Assembly (NCBI RefSeq): GCF_000426685.1 | Contig: NZ_AUFV01000002.1 | Span: forward strand, 434,001-498,000 | From: Solimonas flava DSM 18980 | GTDB lineage: Bacteria; Pseudomonadota; Gammaproteobacteria; Nevskiales; Nevskiaceae | Direction of reading: 5' to 3' | Length of the DNA stretch: 64,000 nucleotides | In this document: one piece after another, positions 16,293-24,729 of the stretch | Position numbering within the stretch: the stretch's first letter is position 1 | How the letters are laid out: every line of letters starts with the position of its first letter | Notes under the pieces: generated by a model | What the model was told of the DNA's origin: nothing | Seen by the model: only the letters and a program-made list of their open reading frames with translations | Database searches by the model: none | Program-made: the position numbers and the translations under genes

Positions 16293-19182
16293 AACGGTCC
16301 TGGCCCTGCTCGTGCTTGCCGTACTTGGCCGGCGCCAGCGCGGCGAGCTGCTGGGCGCTCTTGGCGATCCACTCGTCGTAGAGGCCCTGGCCGATGCGGC
16401 GCAGGTTGGTCTCGTAAGTCTGGATCGCCTTCTCCTCGAACGGATAGGCCTGTTCTTCGAGCAGCAGGTTGTACTGCTCGATCTCGAGTTCCGATAGCTT
16501 CTTCGGCCGCTCCGAATCGAGCAGCGCGCGGCCGAAGCCCTGATACAGGCGGCCGGTCTCGTAGGTCGCCGCCGTCGTCACGTCGGCGTAGCCATAGCTT
16601 GCCGACTTCTCGAACCAGGCCAGCGCCTGCTCCATCGCCTGCTTGCGGCGCGGCAGACTCTTCTCGACTGGCGCCGACAGCACGATCGCCTGGGTATCGG
16701 CGGCGGCGACGCGACCGAGTTCGAGGCTGGCCTTGGCGGCCAGCGCCTTCGAGCGTTCGGTGGCGCGCGCGCCGGCGCCGTCGCTGACGGCAACCTGCTC
16801 GCGCAGTGCCGCGGACAGCTGCTGCGGATTGCCGGCGGTGCGGGCGTAATCGACGAGCCGGCTGCGGGCTTCGACGTTGCGGTCGAAGGCGGCCGGGAAG
16901 CTCTTCACGTAGAACTCGTAGGCGGCCGCCGCATCGGTCGACTGGGCTTGGTCGTAGAGGCTCGCCGAACGCCAGGCCGCTTCCTCGCGCGTCTCGGTGC
17001 TCTCGCTCGCGCGGCGGGCGATGCGGCCGTAGGCCTGCGCCGCGGCCTGCGGCTTGTGATCCTTCTCGTAGGCGACCGCCAGCTTCTTGTCGACGTCGGC
17101 CTCGAGCGCGTGATTCGGGAACAGGCTGCGGAAGTTCTCGAGCACCACCGCCGCGTGCGACCAGTCCTCGAGCGCGAGCAGCGCGGCGGCGCCGTCGTAC
17201 TCGGCGGTCGCACGGATCTTGGCCTGCGGCGTGACCTGGCCGACGCGCAGGAAGTGCTGCGCCGCGGTGTTCAGGTCGCCGGCGTTGCGCGCGGTTTCGC
17301 CCTGCTTGTAGATCGAGGCGGCGAGCTGCTCGATCACGTCGGCGCGCTGCGGCGCGCCGGCCGGCGTCAGCTTGAGTTCTTCGGCGAACGCGGTCTCGGC
17401 CTGCGCGTAACGGTCCAGCGCGAACTGTGCGTCGCCGGTGACGCTCCAGGCGATACGGCGCTGCTCGGCGGTGACGTTGCCGCCGGCCTTGATGACGCGC
17501 TCGGCGACGGCGATCGCCTGCTCGTAATCCTTCAGCTCGTACAGATCCTCGGCGGTCTGCGTCAGCACCGCGTTGCGCTGCGCGTGCGCCGGGTAGGTGT
17601 CGGCGAGCTTGAGGCTCTCGGCGATCGCCAGCTTCAGTGCTTCCGGACGCTGCGTCGCCGGCACTTCCTTGGCGTATTTCTGATACGCGAGCACTGCGGC
17701 GTAGGCCGCTTCCGGCGCCTTGACGTGCGGACGGTAGCCGTAGGCGGTCTTGCTGTACTCCTGCGCGGCTTCCAGCGTGTGGCCGCCGTCGAGCAGGGCG
17801 TCGCCGAGCAGGAAGTTGATGTCCGGCAGCTTGGCGTCCTGCGGGTACAGCTCGATGATGCGGCGGTACGACTGCGCGGCGGTCAGGAATTCCGCCGGCG
17901 GCGCTGCGGCCGCAGCGTTCGGCGTCCGGGCCTGCGCCTGCTGCGCGGCGGCGAGCTTCTGCTGGGCCATCGCGTGGTAATACTTGGCGATGTCCTCGAG
18001 ATGCGCGCGCAGCGCCGTCATCACCTCCGGCGTCGCCGGCTGGCCCTGCCAGTACGGCGCCGACGGATCGTAGGCTGCCGCGTAGCGCTCCTTTTCCTTG
18101 ATCGTCAGCTCAGTGAAGCCGCCCTGCTCATAGGCGGCGATCACGCGAGTCTGGAAGCCGGGCGCCAGCGGCGAGCCCGGATAGCGCTGGATGAACGCGG
18201 CATTGGCATTGGCCGCGTCGGTATAGCGCGATTTTTCGAGCAGCGCGTCGCCGAGCGCGATGTACAGCAGCGGATAGAAACGCGGGTCGCCGTGGCGCGC
18301 GAGGTAGTCGTTCAGCGCCGGCCCGCCGCCGAGCGTGGTCAGCGACAGCGTGACGACGCGCAGCGCGTCCTTGGCCAGATCGTACTTTTCCTTGGCGACG
18401 CCGTTCAGCGCGGCTTCCGGATCAGTGGTCTCGCCGGCCGGCAGCTCGCGATCGAGGATGTCGAAGAAGGTCGCGATCGCCGGCTCGTACTTCGACTGCT
18501 TGTACAGCGCCCAGCCGTACTTGTACTGCGCCGGCACGAAGAACGGCGTGCCGTCCTTCAGATCCATGACCGTCTTGTATTCGAGCTCGGCTTCGCCGTA
18601 GCGGGTTCGCGCGAACAGCAGCTCGGCGCGGCGGAAATGGGCGTCGCCGGACAGGTTGGAATCGGGCAGGCGCTCGTTGAGGCGCTTGAGCGTGTCGATC
18701 GCCGCGTCGGTCTCGCCGATGTTCTGCTGCGCGCGGGCCAGCTGGTAGTAGATCCGATCGTTCTTCGGGTCCTGCGGATGTGCATACAGCAGCTCGTTGT
18801 AGAGCTTGATCGACTCGCGCAGGTTCTTCTCGGATTCCTGTGTCGTGCCGCTGGCGTCGGCCATCTGCACCTGCAGGTCGGCGAGGCGCCGCGTCGCTTC
18901 GTTGCGCGTGTCGGCATCCGGCTGCAGTTCGAGCAGCTTGCGATAGTTGTCGGCGGCCTTCTGCGCGTCCGGCGCGACGTCCTCGGACTGGATGACCGGC
19001 AGGACGTTTTCGTCCGGGGCCTTCTGCTTGCCGATCGCCTGGCGGATCGGTGGCGCGGAGTCCTTGACGACCTGCGGCGTACAGGCCGACAGCGCCAGCA
19101 CTGCCTGCGCGACGGCGGCGAGCACAAACAGCGGACGGGTCGGGAAACGATGCGGGCGGGCCGCTCTGCGATTGGCGTTCAT
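16276..19182 (-). CDS. large TPR-repeat lipoprotein
   Basis: A 968-residue exported protein with an N-terminal hydrophobic stretch and lipobox LSAC (near residue 34), followed by many degenerate tetratricopeptide repeats over nearly the whole length (for example ADNYRKLLELQPD, RIYYQLARAQQNIGETDAAI and AEDLYELKDYEQAIAVAERV). The ATG at 19182 is chosen; a GTG four codons earlier, overlapping the previous stop, is an alternative. The size and repeat content suggest a scaffold spanning the periplasm or lying on the outer membrane. It is one of three TPR proteins in the motor operon. Confidence 0.83.
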   Translation of the reverse strand: MNANRRAARPHRFPTRPLFVLAAVAQAVLALSACTPQVVKDSAPPIRQAIGKQKAPDENVLPVIQSEDVAPDAQKAADNYRKLLELQPDADTRNEATRRLADLQVQMADASGTTQESEKNLRESIKLYNELLYAHPQDPKNDRIYYQLARAQQNIGETDAAIDTLKRLNERLPDSNLSGDAHFRRAELLFARTRYGEAELEYKTVMDLKDGTPFFVPAQYKYGWALYKQSKYEPAIATFFDILDRELPAGETTDPEAALNGVAKEKYDLAKDALRVVTLSLTTLGGGPALNDYLARHGDPRFYPLLYIALGDALLEKSRYTDAANANAAFIQRYPGSPLAPGFQTRVIAAYEQGGFTELTIKEKERYAAAYDPSAPYWQGQPATPEVMTALRAHLEDIAKYYHAMAQQKLAAAQQAQARTPNAAAAAPPAEFLTAAQSYRRIIELYPQDAKLPDINFLLGDALLDGGHTLEAAQEYSKTAYGYRPHVKAPEAAYAAVLAYQKYAKEVPATQRPEALKLAIAESLKLADTYPAHAQRNAVLTQTAEDLYELKDYEQAIAVAERVIKAGGNVTAEQRRIAWSVTGDAQFALDRYAQAETAFAEELKLTPAGAPQRADVIEQLAASIYKQGETARNAGDLNTAAQHFLRVGQVTPQAKIRATAEYDGAAALLALEDWSHAAVVLENFRSLFPNHALEADVDKKLAVAYEKDHKPQAAAQAYGRIARRASESTETREEAAWRSASLYDQAQSTDAAAAYEFYVKSFPAAFDRNVEARSRLVDYARTAGNPQQLSAALREQVAVSDGAGARATERSKALAAKASLELGRVAAADTQAIVLSAPVEKSLPRRKQAMEQALAWFEKSASYGYADVTTAATYETGRLYQGFGRALLDSERPKKLSELEIEQYNLLLEEQAYPFEEKAIQTYETNLRRIGQGLYDEWIAKSAQQLAALAPAKYGKHEQGQDRYESLK

Positions 19183-19186
19183 CGTG

Positions 19187-21004
19187 TCAGTCACGGCCGA
19201 GCTCGCCCTTCTGCTGGCGATCGTACAGGCGCGCCAGCGCGAAGCGCGCCTCGATCAGATAGCGTTCGATCTGCTTGCGCTGGCCTTCGAGTTCTTGCGT
19301 CGCCATGTCCTGCAGCAGCTGCGCCTGCGCGCCGCCGGCGACGCCGAGCTGTTCGCGCAGATTGCCGACGCGGGCCTTCAGCGCCAGCGTGCGCTCGTAC
19401 GGACCGTTGAAGCGGGCGGGCGGTGCGGCGAGCGCGAGCGGCGGCAGGTGCGGCGCCGCCGGCGCAGTCTTGGCCGCGTAGCGGCCGGGGACGGCGAGAT
19501 GCGTATCGAGTCGCAGCGTCGCCTTGGTGCCGGCATACGGGAGCTCGGTGTCTCGCAGCGCACGGCGTACGAGCTCGTCCGCATTGCCCGGCGCCTTCTC
19601 GGTCGTCAGGTAGCCGCGCTCGATGCCGTCCAGGCGCGAGCGCCAGGTCTCGAGATTGCGCGACATCATGCGCAGGTCGCGGTAGTTCTTCAGCGCCTCC
19701 TGGAAGCGATGCTCGGCGAGCAGGCTTTGCAGGAAGTAGGTTTCCGGCGCATCCGGCAGGTCGCGCAGCTTCCAGTCCCAGCCGGCCTCGGAGTCGAGGT
19801 CGCGGCGCACGATCGTTTCGACCATGCGGCCCTGCTTGATCGAGGCCATCGCGGCGTTCATGCGCTCGCGGCTGGTCTCGAGCACCTCGACCGCCTTCTC
19901 ATAGTACTGCAGCGCCTGCGTGTGCGCGCCGAGCTGGTCGAGCGTGTACGGAATCGCCAGCCAGGCTTCCTGCACGGCGGGGTCCATCGGATCGCGCGAG
20001 ATCAGCTCGACCCATGCGACCAGCGCGCGGCGCAGCGCCGCCTCGGTATCCGGATCGCCGCTGCGCAGGCGGAACGAGCGCATGCCGGCGCGATCGAAGA
20101 CGTCGCGGTCGAGATAGCCGGGGCGGATCAGGACGCCGAGCGTCGAGAACGAGGTGTAGGCCCGCGATTCCGGGGCCTTGTCGTCCGGCGTTTCCGATTT
20201 CTGGATGCGCGAACCCTGCGGGGCCAGTTCGGCCCAGCCGAGGCCGAGCAGCGCCCGGTTCGAGAACGGTCCGTCGACGCGCACGCGGCTCAGCACCGGC
20301 TTGGCGGTGCCGCCCTGCTGCGTCTGCAGGAAGTGCCAGCCGAGCGTGAGATTGGCGCGGTCGCGCAGCGCCAGGTCTTCCTCGTTGCCGGGGCGCAGCG
20401 TGCCGACGCGGTCGAGCACGGTCTGGCCCTGGGCGGTGCGGCCGTCATTGAGCAGCGCGATGCCGAGGTTGTAGCGCGTGAACGGCGACTGCTTGGAGGC
20501 GTTGTCCTCCTTGAGCAGCACGTCGGCGGCTTCACCATAGCGGCCTTCGGCCATCAGCACGCGCGCCAGCAGATCCTGCCAGTCCGGGATCAGTTCCGGC
20601 GCCAGCTTCTCGCGGATGCGGTACAGCGTGGCGCGCGCCTCGGCGTTGTAGCCGCGCTGGAAATCGAACTCGCAGAGCCGCAGCTGGGCGCGGGCGACGT
20701 CCTTGGCGTTGCCGCCGGAGGCGGCGACGCTGCGATAGATCGCCTCGGCGCGATCGCGCATGCCGAAGCCGAGGTAGTTGTCGGCCGTGCGCCACTGGAA
20801 TTCCAGCGGCATCTTCAGCGGGTCGGTCCCGCCGGCGAGCTGGCGCAGTTCGACCAGCGCCGAGAAATGGCGCTTGTCGTTGTCGAGGTAGCGCGACAGC
20901 CGGACCTGCGGATCGTCGGCGCTGCCTTCCTTATAGATTTCCACCGCGGAAGCGGCGAGCGGCAGCAGCGCGGCGAAGGCGGCGAGCGGGAACAGGCGCT
21001 TCAT
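19187..21004 (-). CDS. exported TPR-like protein
   Basis: A 605-residue periplasmic protein with a signal peptide (LFPLAAFAALLPLAASA) and helical TPR-like repeats (GFGMRDRAEAIYRSV, RYNLGIALLNDGRTAQGQ and LEYYEKAVEVLE-type segments). The start is taken at the ATG at 21004 because it overlaps the stop of the preceding gene (ATGA); an upstream in-frame start is less likely. No enzymatic motif is seen. It is the second gene of the motor operon and a probable structural partner of the large TPR lipoprotein. Confidence 0.8.
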   Translation of the reverse strand: MKRLFPLAAFAALLPLAASAVEIYKEGSADDPQVRLSRYLDNDKRHFSALVELRQLAGGTDPLKMPLEFQWRTADNYLGFGMRDRAEAIYRSVAASGGNAKDVARAQLRLCEFDFQRGYNAEARATLYRIREKLAPELIPDWQDLLARVLMAEGRYGEAADVLLKEDNASKQSPFTRYNLGIALLNDGRTAQGQTVLDRVGTLRPGNEEDLALRDRANLTLGWHFLQTQQGGTAKPVLSRVRVDGPFSNRALLGLGWAELAPQGSRIQKSETPDDKAPESRAYTSFSTLGVLIRPGYLDRDVFDRAGMRSFRLRSGDPDTEAALRRALVAWVELISRDPMDPAVQEAWLAIPYTLDQLGAHTQALQYYEKAVEVLETSRERMNAAMASIKQGRMVETIVRRDLDSEAGWDWKLRDLPDAPETYFLQSLLAEHRFQEALKNYRDLRMMSRNLETWRSRLDGIERGYLTTEKAPGNADELVRRALRDTELPYAGTKATLRLDTHLAVPGRYAAKTAPAAPHLPPLALAAPPARFNGPYERTLALKARVGNLREQLGVAGGAQAQLLQDMATQELEGQRKQIERYLIEARFALARLYDRQQKGELGRD

Positions 21005-21567
21005 TGCGCGGCCCTCCACTGCTTCATCGTCAGTCGCGGGCGGCCGCCGAAGCGGCTCTCGCGGCTGATGACGAACTCGACGTCGGTCGCCTGCGCCGAC
21101 TTGTCGATCGTCGTCTCGTAACGGTCGGTGAGCAGCGGGTCGCTCGGCTTGGCGTCCGCGTACTTGCCGGTGAAGCTGATGCGCAGCTTGTGCGGGCCGG
21201 GATCGGCCGACACGCGCATCAGGCGCTGCAGGCTGTTCTTGCCGAGGATCGCGCGCGCGTCGAATTCATCGTAGTGATAGACCTCGGCGGGGCGGTCATC
21301 GAGCGCGACGGTGACGTCCTGCAGCAGCAGGCCGCCGGCCTTGACGCTCAGATAGACGTTGAGCCGGTCATAGGCGGGCAGCAGCGCGTCGACTTCGACG
21401 GACGCGGCCTCGCTGTTGAACTCGAGCACCTCGTCCTTGAGGGCCTGCACGGTTTGGTCGAGCTTGATCGCCTGCTCGCTGAGGTCCGCCGCGGCGGCCG
21501 CAAGGGGCAAGCTGCACGCGAGCACGAGGCTCGCGCCTAGGGCCTTCAGGCCTCGAGTTCTCGGCAT
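21001..21567 (-). CDS. exported protein of unknown function, first gene of the motor operon
   Basis: A 188-residue protein with a signal peptide (ALGASLVLACSLPLAAAA) and then a short helical stretch (residues 30-55, QAIKLDQTVQALKDEVLEF) leading to a beta-rich domain (NVYLSVKAGGLLLQDVTVAL ... PHKLRISFTGKY). No family is recognised. The frame is open 117 codons upstream, but that part is not protein-like and includes the likely promoter, so the ATG at 21567 is chosen. It overlaps the next gene by ATGA. The position at the head of the operon suggests an envelope component. Confidence 0.75.
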   Translation of the reverse strand: MPRTRGLKALGASLVLACSLPLAAAAADLSEQAIKLDQTVQALKDEVLEFNSEAASVEVDALLPAYDRLNVYLSVKAGGLLLQDVTVALDDRPAEVYHYDEFDARAILGKNSLQRLMRVSADPGPHKLRISFTGKYADAKPSDPLLTDRYETTIDKSAQATDVEFVISRESRFGGRPRLTMKQWRAAQ

Positions 21568-21992
21568 CTGGAGGATTGGATCCGAATGGGTCCGTCGGAG
21601 TGTAGCAAAGCCGTACTCGCGATAGGTCGTCCAAACCCGGATCGAGGAATGGAAGAATGCGTACACGCGCACGTTCCTTTGGCGATGGCGGCATGAGCGG
21701 CGCGCGCTCGCGGACAAAAGGCGCGTCGTCTCAATTGACGCCGGCGCGAAGGGGCGGCAGGCATGCCGGATGCTGCAAAAAAGTGTTCGCACGCTAGGCA
21801 GATGCACGTTCTTCGTTGTGTTGACGCTCGAAAACCCGCTTGCTATAAAGCGCCGCAACCCGCAGTGACCTATGCGAACGCGCTTGCATCGGCGTACGTC
21901 GATATATCGTCCAAGCAACGGGCACGCCGCATCATATTTACAGCATCATTACTTCGGCCCACGCCGTCATTCATATTTAGGGGACGTACTCC
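21568..21992. other. 425-bp divergent intergenic region between the motor operon and hupB
   Basis: No coding sequence is convincing here. It holds the hupB promoter on the plus strand. On the minus strand there is a possible extended -10 (TGC TACACT, 21607-21599) about 32 bp before the motor operon start. The stretch is AT-richer than the flanking genes, especially from 21760 on. No further operator or RNA element was recognised. Confidence 0.5.
21821..21849 (+). promoter_or_regulatory. near-consensus sigma-70 promoter of hupB
   Basis: TTGACG (21821-21826) and TATAAA (21844-21849) are spaced exactly 17 bp apart. This predicts a 5' leader of about 135 nt before the hupB ATG, and fits the high expression expected of HU. 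Confidence 0.8.
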
Positions 21993-22265
21993 ATGAACAA
22001 GACTGAACTGATCAACGCGATCGCCGACAAGGCTGACCTGTCGAAGGCCGACGCCGGCCGCGCGGTCGATGCCCTCTTCGAAGTCGTCGGCAAGGCGCTC
22101 AAGAAGAAGGACAAGGTTTCGCTCGTCGGCTTCGGCACCTTCCTCGTCCGCGAGCGCGCCGCGCGTTCGGGCCGCAACCCGAAGACGGGCGCCACCATCA
22201 AGATCAAGGCGAGCAAGACGCCGTCGTTCAAGGCTGGCAAAGCGCTCAAGGACATGGTAAAGTAG
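21993..22265 (+). CDS. hupB: HU family DNA-binding protein
   Basis: A 90-residue nucleoid-associated HU subunit: it bends and compacts DNA as a dimer. The sequence [18 protein letters not shown] at the start and the arm [12 protein letters not shown] with the proline at its tip are diagnostic, and the length is exactly that of HU. A strong promoter precedes it by 144 bp, and tRNA-Val and tRNA-Asp follow. In many gammaproteobacteria hupB sits between lon and ppiD; here those two genes lie 32 kb and 11 kb away. Confidence 0.97.
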   Translation: MNKTELINAIADKADLSKADAGRAVDALFEVVGKALKKKDKVSLVGFGTFLVRERAARSGRNPKTGATIKIKASKTPSFKAGKALKDMVK

Positions 22266-22310
22266 CGGTCTTTCCACGGTAGATTGCTGATGTAGGGCAA
22301 ACGCCGGTCA

Positions 22311-22386
22311 GGGTGCTTAGCTCAGTCGGTAGAGCGTCGCCCTTACAAGGCGAATGTCGGCGGTTCGAGCCCGTCAGCACCCACCA
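22311..22386 (+). tRNA. tRNA-Val (TAC)
   Basis: The acceptor stem GGGTGCT/AGCACCC, A73 and encoded CCA (22384-22386) are present. The anticodon stem TCGCC/GGCGA holds loop CTTACAA with anticodon TAC at 22344-22346. It starts 45 bp after hupB and is probably read from the hupB promoter. Confidence 0.97.
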
Positions 22387-22398
22387 TGGATTTCAAGT

Positions 22399-22475
22399 GG
22401 AGCGGTAGTTCAGTTGGTTAGAATACCGGCCTGTCACGCCGGGGGTCGCGGGTTCGAGCCCCGTCCGCTCCGCCA
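22399..22475 (+). tRNA. tRNA-Asp (GTC)
   Basis: The acceptor stem GGAGCGG/CCGCTCC, G73 and encoded CCA (22473-22475) are present. The anticodon stem CCGGC/GCCGG holds loop CTGTCAC with GTC at 22433-22435. It lies 12 bp after tRNA-Val. Confidence 0.97.
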
Positions 22476-22485
22476 CGAATCAAGC

Positions 22486-22516
22486 AAAAGGCGCCCTCCG
22501 GGCGCCTTTTGTTTTT
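22486..22516 (+). terminator. rho-independent terminator after hupB-tRNA-Val-tRNA-Asp
   Basis: AAAAGGCGCCC-TCC-GGGCGCCTTTT is followed by GTTTTT, 10 bp after tRNA-Asp. It ends the hupB-tRNA unit. Confidence 0.9.
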
Positions 22517-22605
22517 CCGCCCGCTTTTCTTGCGCGCCGCCGCTCGCCGGCGTTTGCCATGCAATTGAAGTGTGCGCGTGCGCAGACGGCAGGCGCGCGG
22601 CCCGA

Positions 22606-22974
22606 TCATGGTTCGATGGGGACCCGCTCCTTCAGCGCGCGCCAGCCTCCGTCAATCGACCAGACCTGGCGATAGCCCATCTTCTGGATGTTGTCGGCGG
22701 CGAGCGCCGAGCGATAGCCGCCGCCGCAATAGAGGAACAGCGGCGTGTCCTTGTCCGGTACGCGCGCTTCGATATCGCGTTCGATGATGCCCTTGCCGAG
22801 CCATTCGGCACCGCGCACATGCCCGGCCGCGAACTCGCTCTGCTCGCGGACGTCGAGCAGGCGCGCCTGCGGGTGCTGCGCCATCGTTTGCAGCAGCTCG
22901 GCGGCAGGCACTTCGCGAATATGCGGACGCACGCTGTCGACGAGCGCGAGAAAGCCCGGAGAATGATCGGCCAT
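22606..22974 (-). CDS. rhodanese-like domain protein
   Basis: A 122-residue single-domain rhodanese (sulfurtransferase). The active-site loop CGGGYR carries the catalytic cysteine (Cys83) and the expected arginine, and CDC25/rhodanese motifs LLDVREQSEF and GHVRGAEWL precede it. The ATG at 22974 has an AAGAGG ribosome-binding site eight bases upstream; in-frame sequence further upstream is not protein-like. The gene reads toward the tRNA terminator and away from the hydrolase. Its sulfur acceptor is unknown. Confidence 0.92.
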   Translation of the reverse strand: MADHSPGFLALVDSVRPHIREVPAAELLQTMAQHPQARLLDVREQSEFAAGHVRGAEWLGKGIIERDIEARVPDKDTPLFLYCGGGYRSALAADNIQKMGYRQVWSIDGGWRALKERVPIEP

Positions 22975-23156
22975 GGTCGTGCCTCTTGCGTTGAGCCGGT
23001 GAGGGTGAAGCTCTAGATTATGACGGCGGTCACTCCCGCGCCGGAACTGGCACGTCCACCATCGGGAGCTTGTCGGCTGCATCATTCGTCTGCGCGCGCG
23101 ACCGCCGTCGTCCGGCCGATTCTTCGTGCGCGAGCTGCACCTTGGGAGGGGAGAGC

Positions 23157-23945
23157 ATGGGATATCCGGTCGTTCTGGTTCATGGCATGTGGTGTACCGG
23201 CGCGAGCTGGAAGCGCGTCGCCGACATCCTCACCGCGCGCGGCTACGACTGCCACGCGCCGTCGCTGCCGGCGCATGACGATTCGACAGATCAGCCGCTG
23301 CAGGTTCGCCGCAAGAGCCTGCGCGAGTACCTCGATTTCCTGCAACGCTCGATCGAGGCGCAGCACTACGAGCGTGCGCCGATCATCGTCGGCCATTCGA
23401 TGGGCGGCTTGCTCGCGCAGCAGCTCGCGACGCGCGTCGATCCTCTGGCGCTGATACTGCTGACCCCGGCGGCGCCGGCCGGCATCAATGCGCTGACGCC
23501 CGCCGTCGTCGCGGCGTTCGCGCCGTGGCTGTGCAGCGGCCTGTTCTGGCGCAATGCCCACAAGCCGAGCTTCGCGCATGCGCAGCGTTACGCGTTCAAC
23601 GGCGTGCCGGCCGACCGCCATCGCGCCCTTTACGAAAGCCTGGTGCACGAATCCGGTCGTGCTTCGTTCGAGCTCGGCATGTGGCCACTGGATCTTGCGC
23701 GCGCGTCGGCTGTCGAAGCGGTCAAGGTGCGCTGCCCTGTCTACGTCGTAAGCTGCGGAAAAGACCGGCTGACGCCGGCCAGCGTGGTTCGCAAGGTCGC
23801 CCGGCGCTATTCGCAGGTGACGATGCGCCACTACCCGGAGCGCGGGCACTGGGTGATCGACGACGAGGAGACCGACGAAATGATGCATGCCATTTGCGGC
23901 TGGCTGAGGCCTTTCGAACAGCGCAACGCTCGCGCGGCGCGCTGA
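23157..23945 (+). CDS. alpha/beta hydrolase
   Basis: A 262-residue alpha/beta hydrolase with the oxyanion segment LVHGMWCTGASW, the nucleophile elbow GHSMGG (Ser81), a candidate acid in SCGKDRLTP and the catalytic histidine in YPERGHWV. The ATG at 23157 follows a purine-rich GGGAGGGGAG ribosome-binding site. There is no signal peptide, so it is cytoplasmic. It stops just before the DUF3450 gene, but its role in the TonB-type operon is doubtful. The substrate is unknown. Confidence 0.87.
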   Translation: MGYPVVLVHGMWCTGASWKRVADILTARGYDCHAPSLPAHDDSTDQPLQVRRKSLREYLDFLQRSIEAQHYERAPIIVGHSMGGLLAQQLATRVDPLALILLTPAAPAGINALTPAVVAAFAPWLCSGLFWRNAHKPSFAHAQRYAFNGVPADRHRALYESLVHESGRASFELGMWPLDLARASAVEAVKVRCPVYVVSCGKDRLTPASVVRKVARRYSQVTMRHYPERGHWVIDDEETDEMMHAICGWLRPFEQRNARAAR

Positions 23946-23961
23946 CGTGCGCGCATCGGCG

Positions 23962-24729
23962 ATGGATCGCTCGAAGGCCGGCCGGCATGTGCTGGCGCTG
24001 GCCGCATGGCTGGGCTGGGCGCTGCCGGCGGCCGCGCAGTCCGACAGCCTGGGCAAGGCGCTCGATACCGCGCAGCAGGCGCAGCGCTCCGCGGTCGCCT
24101 CGCAGCAGCGCGTCGATCAGCTCGACGACCAGACGCGCGCGCTGCTCGAGCGCTATCGCGCGGCGACTTGGCAGTCCCAGCAGCTGAACGTCTACGCGCA
24201 GCAGCTCAATGAACTGCTCGCGCAGCAGGTGACGGAGATTCAGAGCCTGCGTGCGCAGCTCGCCGATCTCGATCGCGCTGGCGAGGACCTGATGCCGCTG
24301 ATGCTGCGCATGACCGACAGCCTCGCGCAGTTCGTGTCGCTGGACCTGCCGTTCCTCGGCGACGAGCGCCGCGAGCGCCTGGCGAATCTGAAGCGGGCGC
24401 TCGGCGACCCGCAGGTCAATGCCGGCGAGAAATTCCGCCGCATCCTCGAGGCCTATCAGGTCGAGATCGATTACGGCCGCGCGCTCGGCGTCGAGCGCGT
24501 CGAGATCGGACCGGAGACCGTCGACATGCTGCGCGTCGGGCGCGTCGCGCTGTACGCCCTGGCGCCGGATGGCAGCCGCCCGCGCATCTGGAACGCCGCG
24601 TCGAAGCAATGGGACGCCTTGCCGCGCGGTGACGCGGCGGCGATCCGCGAGGGATTGAAGATGGCCCGCGAGCTGACGGCGGCGAACCTGCTGCAGCTGC
24701 CGGTGCCGGCCGCGCGGAGCGCGCCATGA
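23962..24729 (+). CDS. DUF3450 periplasmic coiled-coil protein of the TonB2-type operon
   Basis: A 255-residue exported protein with a signal peptide (HVLALAAWLGWALPAAA) and then a long coiled coil (about residues 30-110, rich in Gln: DTAQQAQRSAVASQQRVDQL). A globular part with EIDYGRALGVERVEIG and TVDMLRVGRVALYAL, characteristic of DUF3450, follows. A GTG five codons earlier (23947) is an alternative start. The gene overlaps the TtpC-like gene by ATGA. In Vibrio-type TonB2 clusters a DUF3450 protein precedes TtpC, as here, which supports a periplasmic accessory role. Confidence 0.88.
   Translation: MDRSKAGRHVLALAAWLGWALPAAAQSDSLGKALDTAQQAQRSAVASQQRVDQLDDQTRALLERYRAATWQSQQLNVYAQQLNELLAQQVTEIQSLRAQLADLDRAGEDLMPLMLRMTDSLAQFVSLDLPFLGDERRERLANLKRALGDPQVNAGEKFRRILEAYQVEIDYGRALGVERVEIGPETVDMLRVGRVALYALAPDGSRPRIWNAASKQWDALPRGDAAAIREGLKMARELTAANLLQLPVPAARSAP

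Noticed and set aside
16948-19410. An 820-codon plus-strand frame antisense to the large TPR lipoprotein
   Set aside because: The minus-strand frame has TPR repeats, a lipobox and coupled starts; the plus frame has no recognisable features.
22311-22475. Possible integration site at the tRNA-Val/tRNA-Asp pair
   Set aside because: No integrase, no direct repeat of the tRNA 3' end and no foreign-looking DNA was seen downstream.
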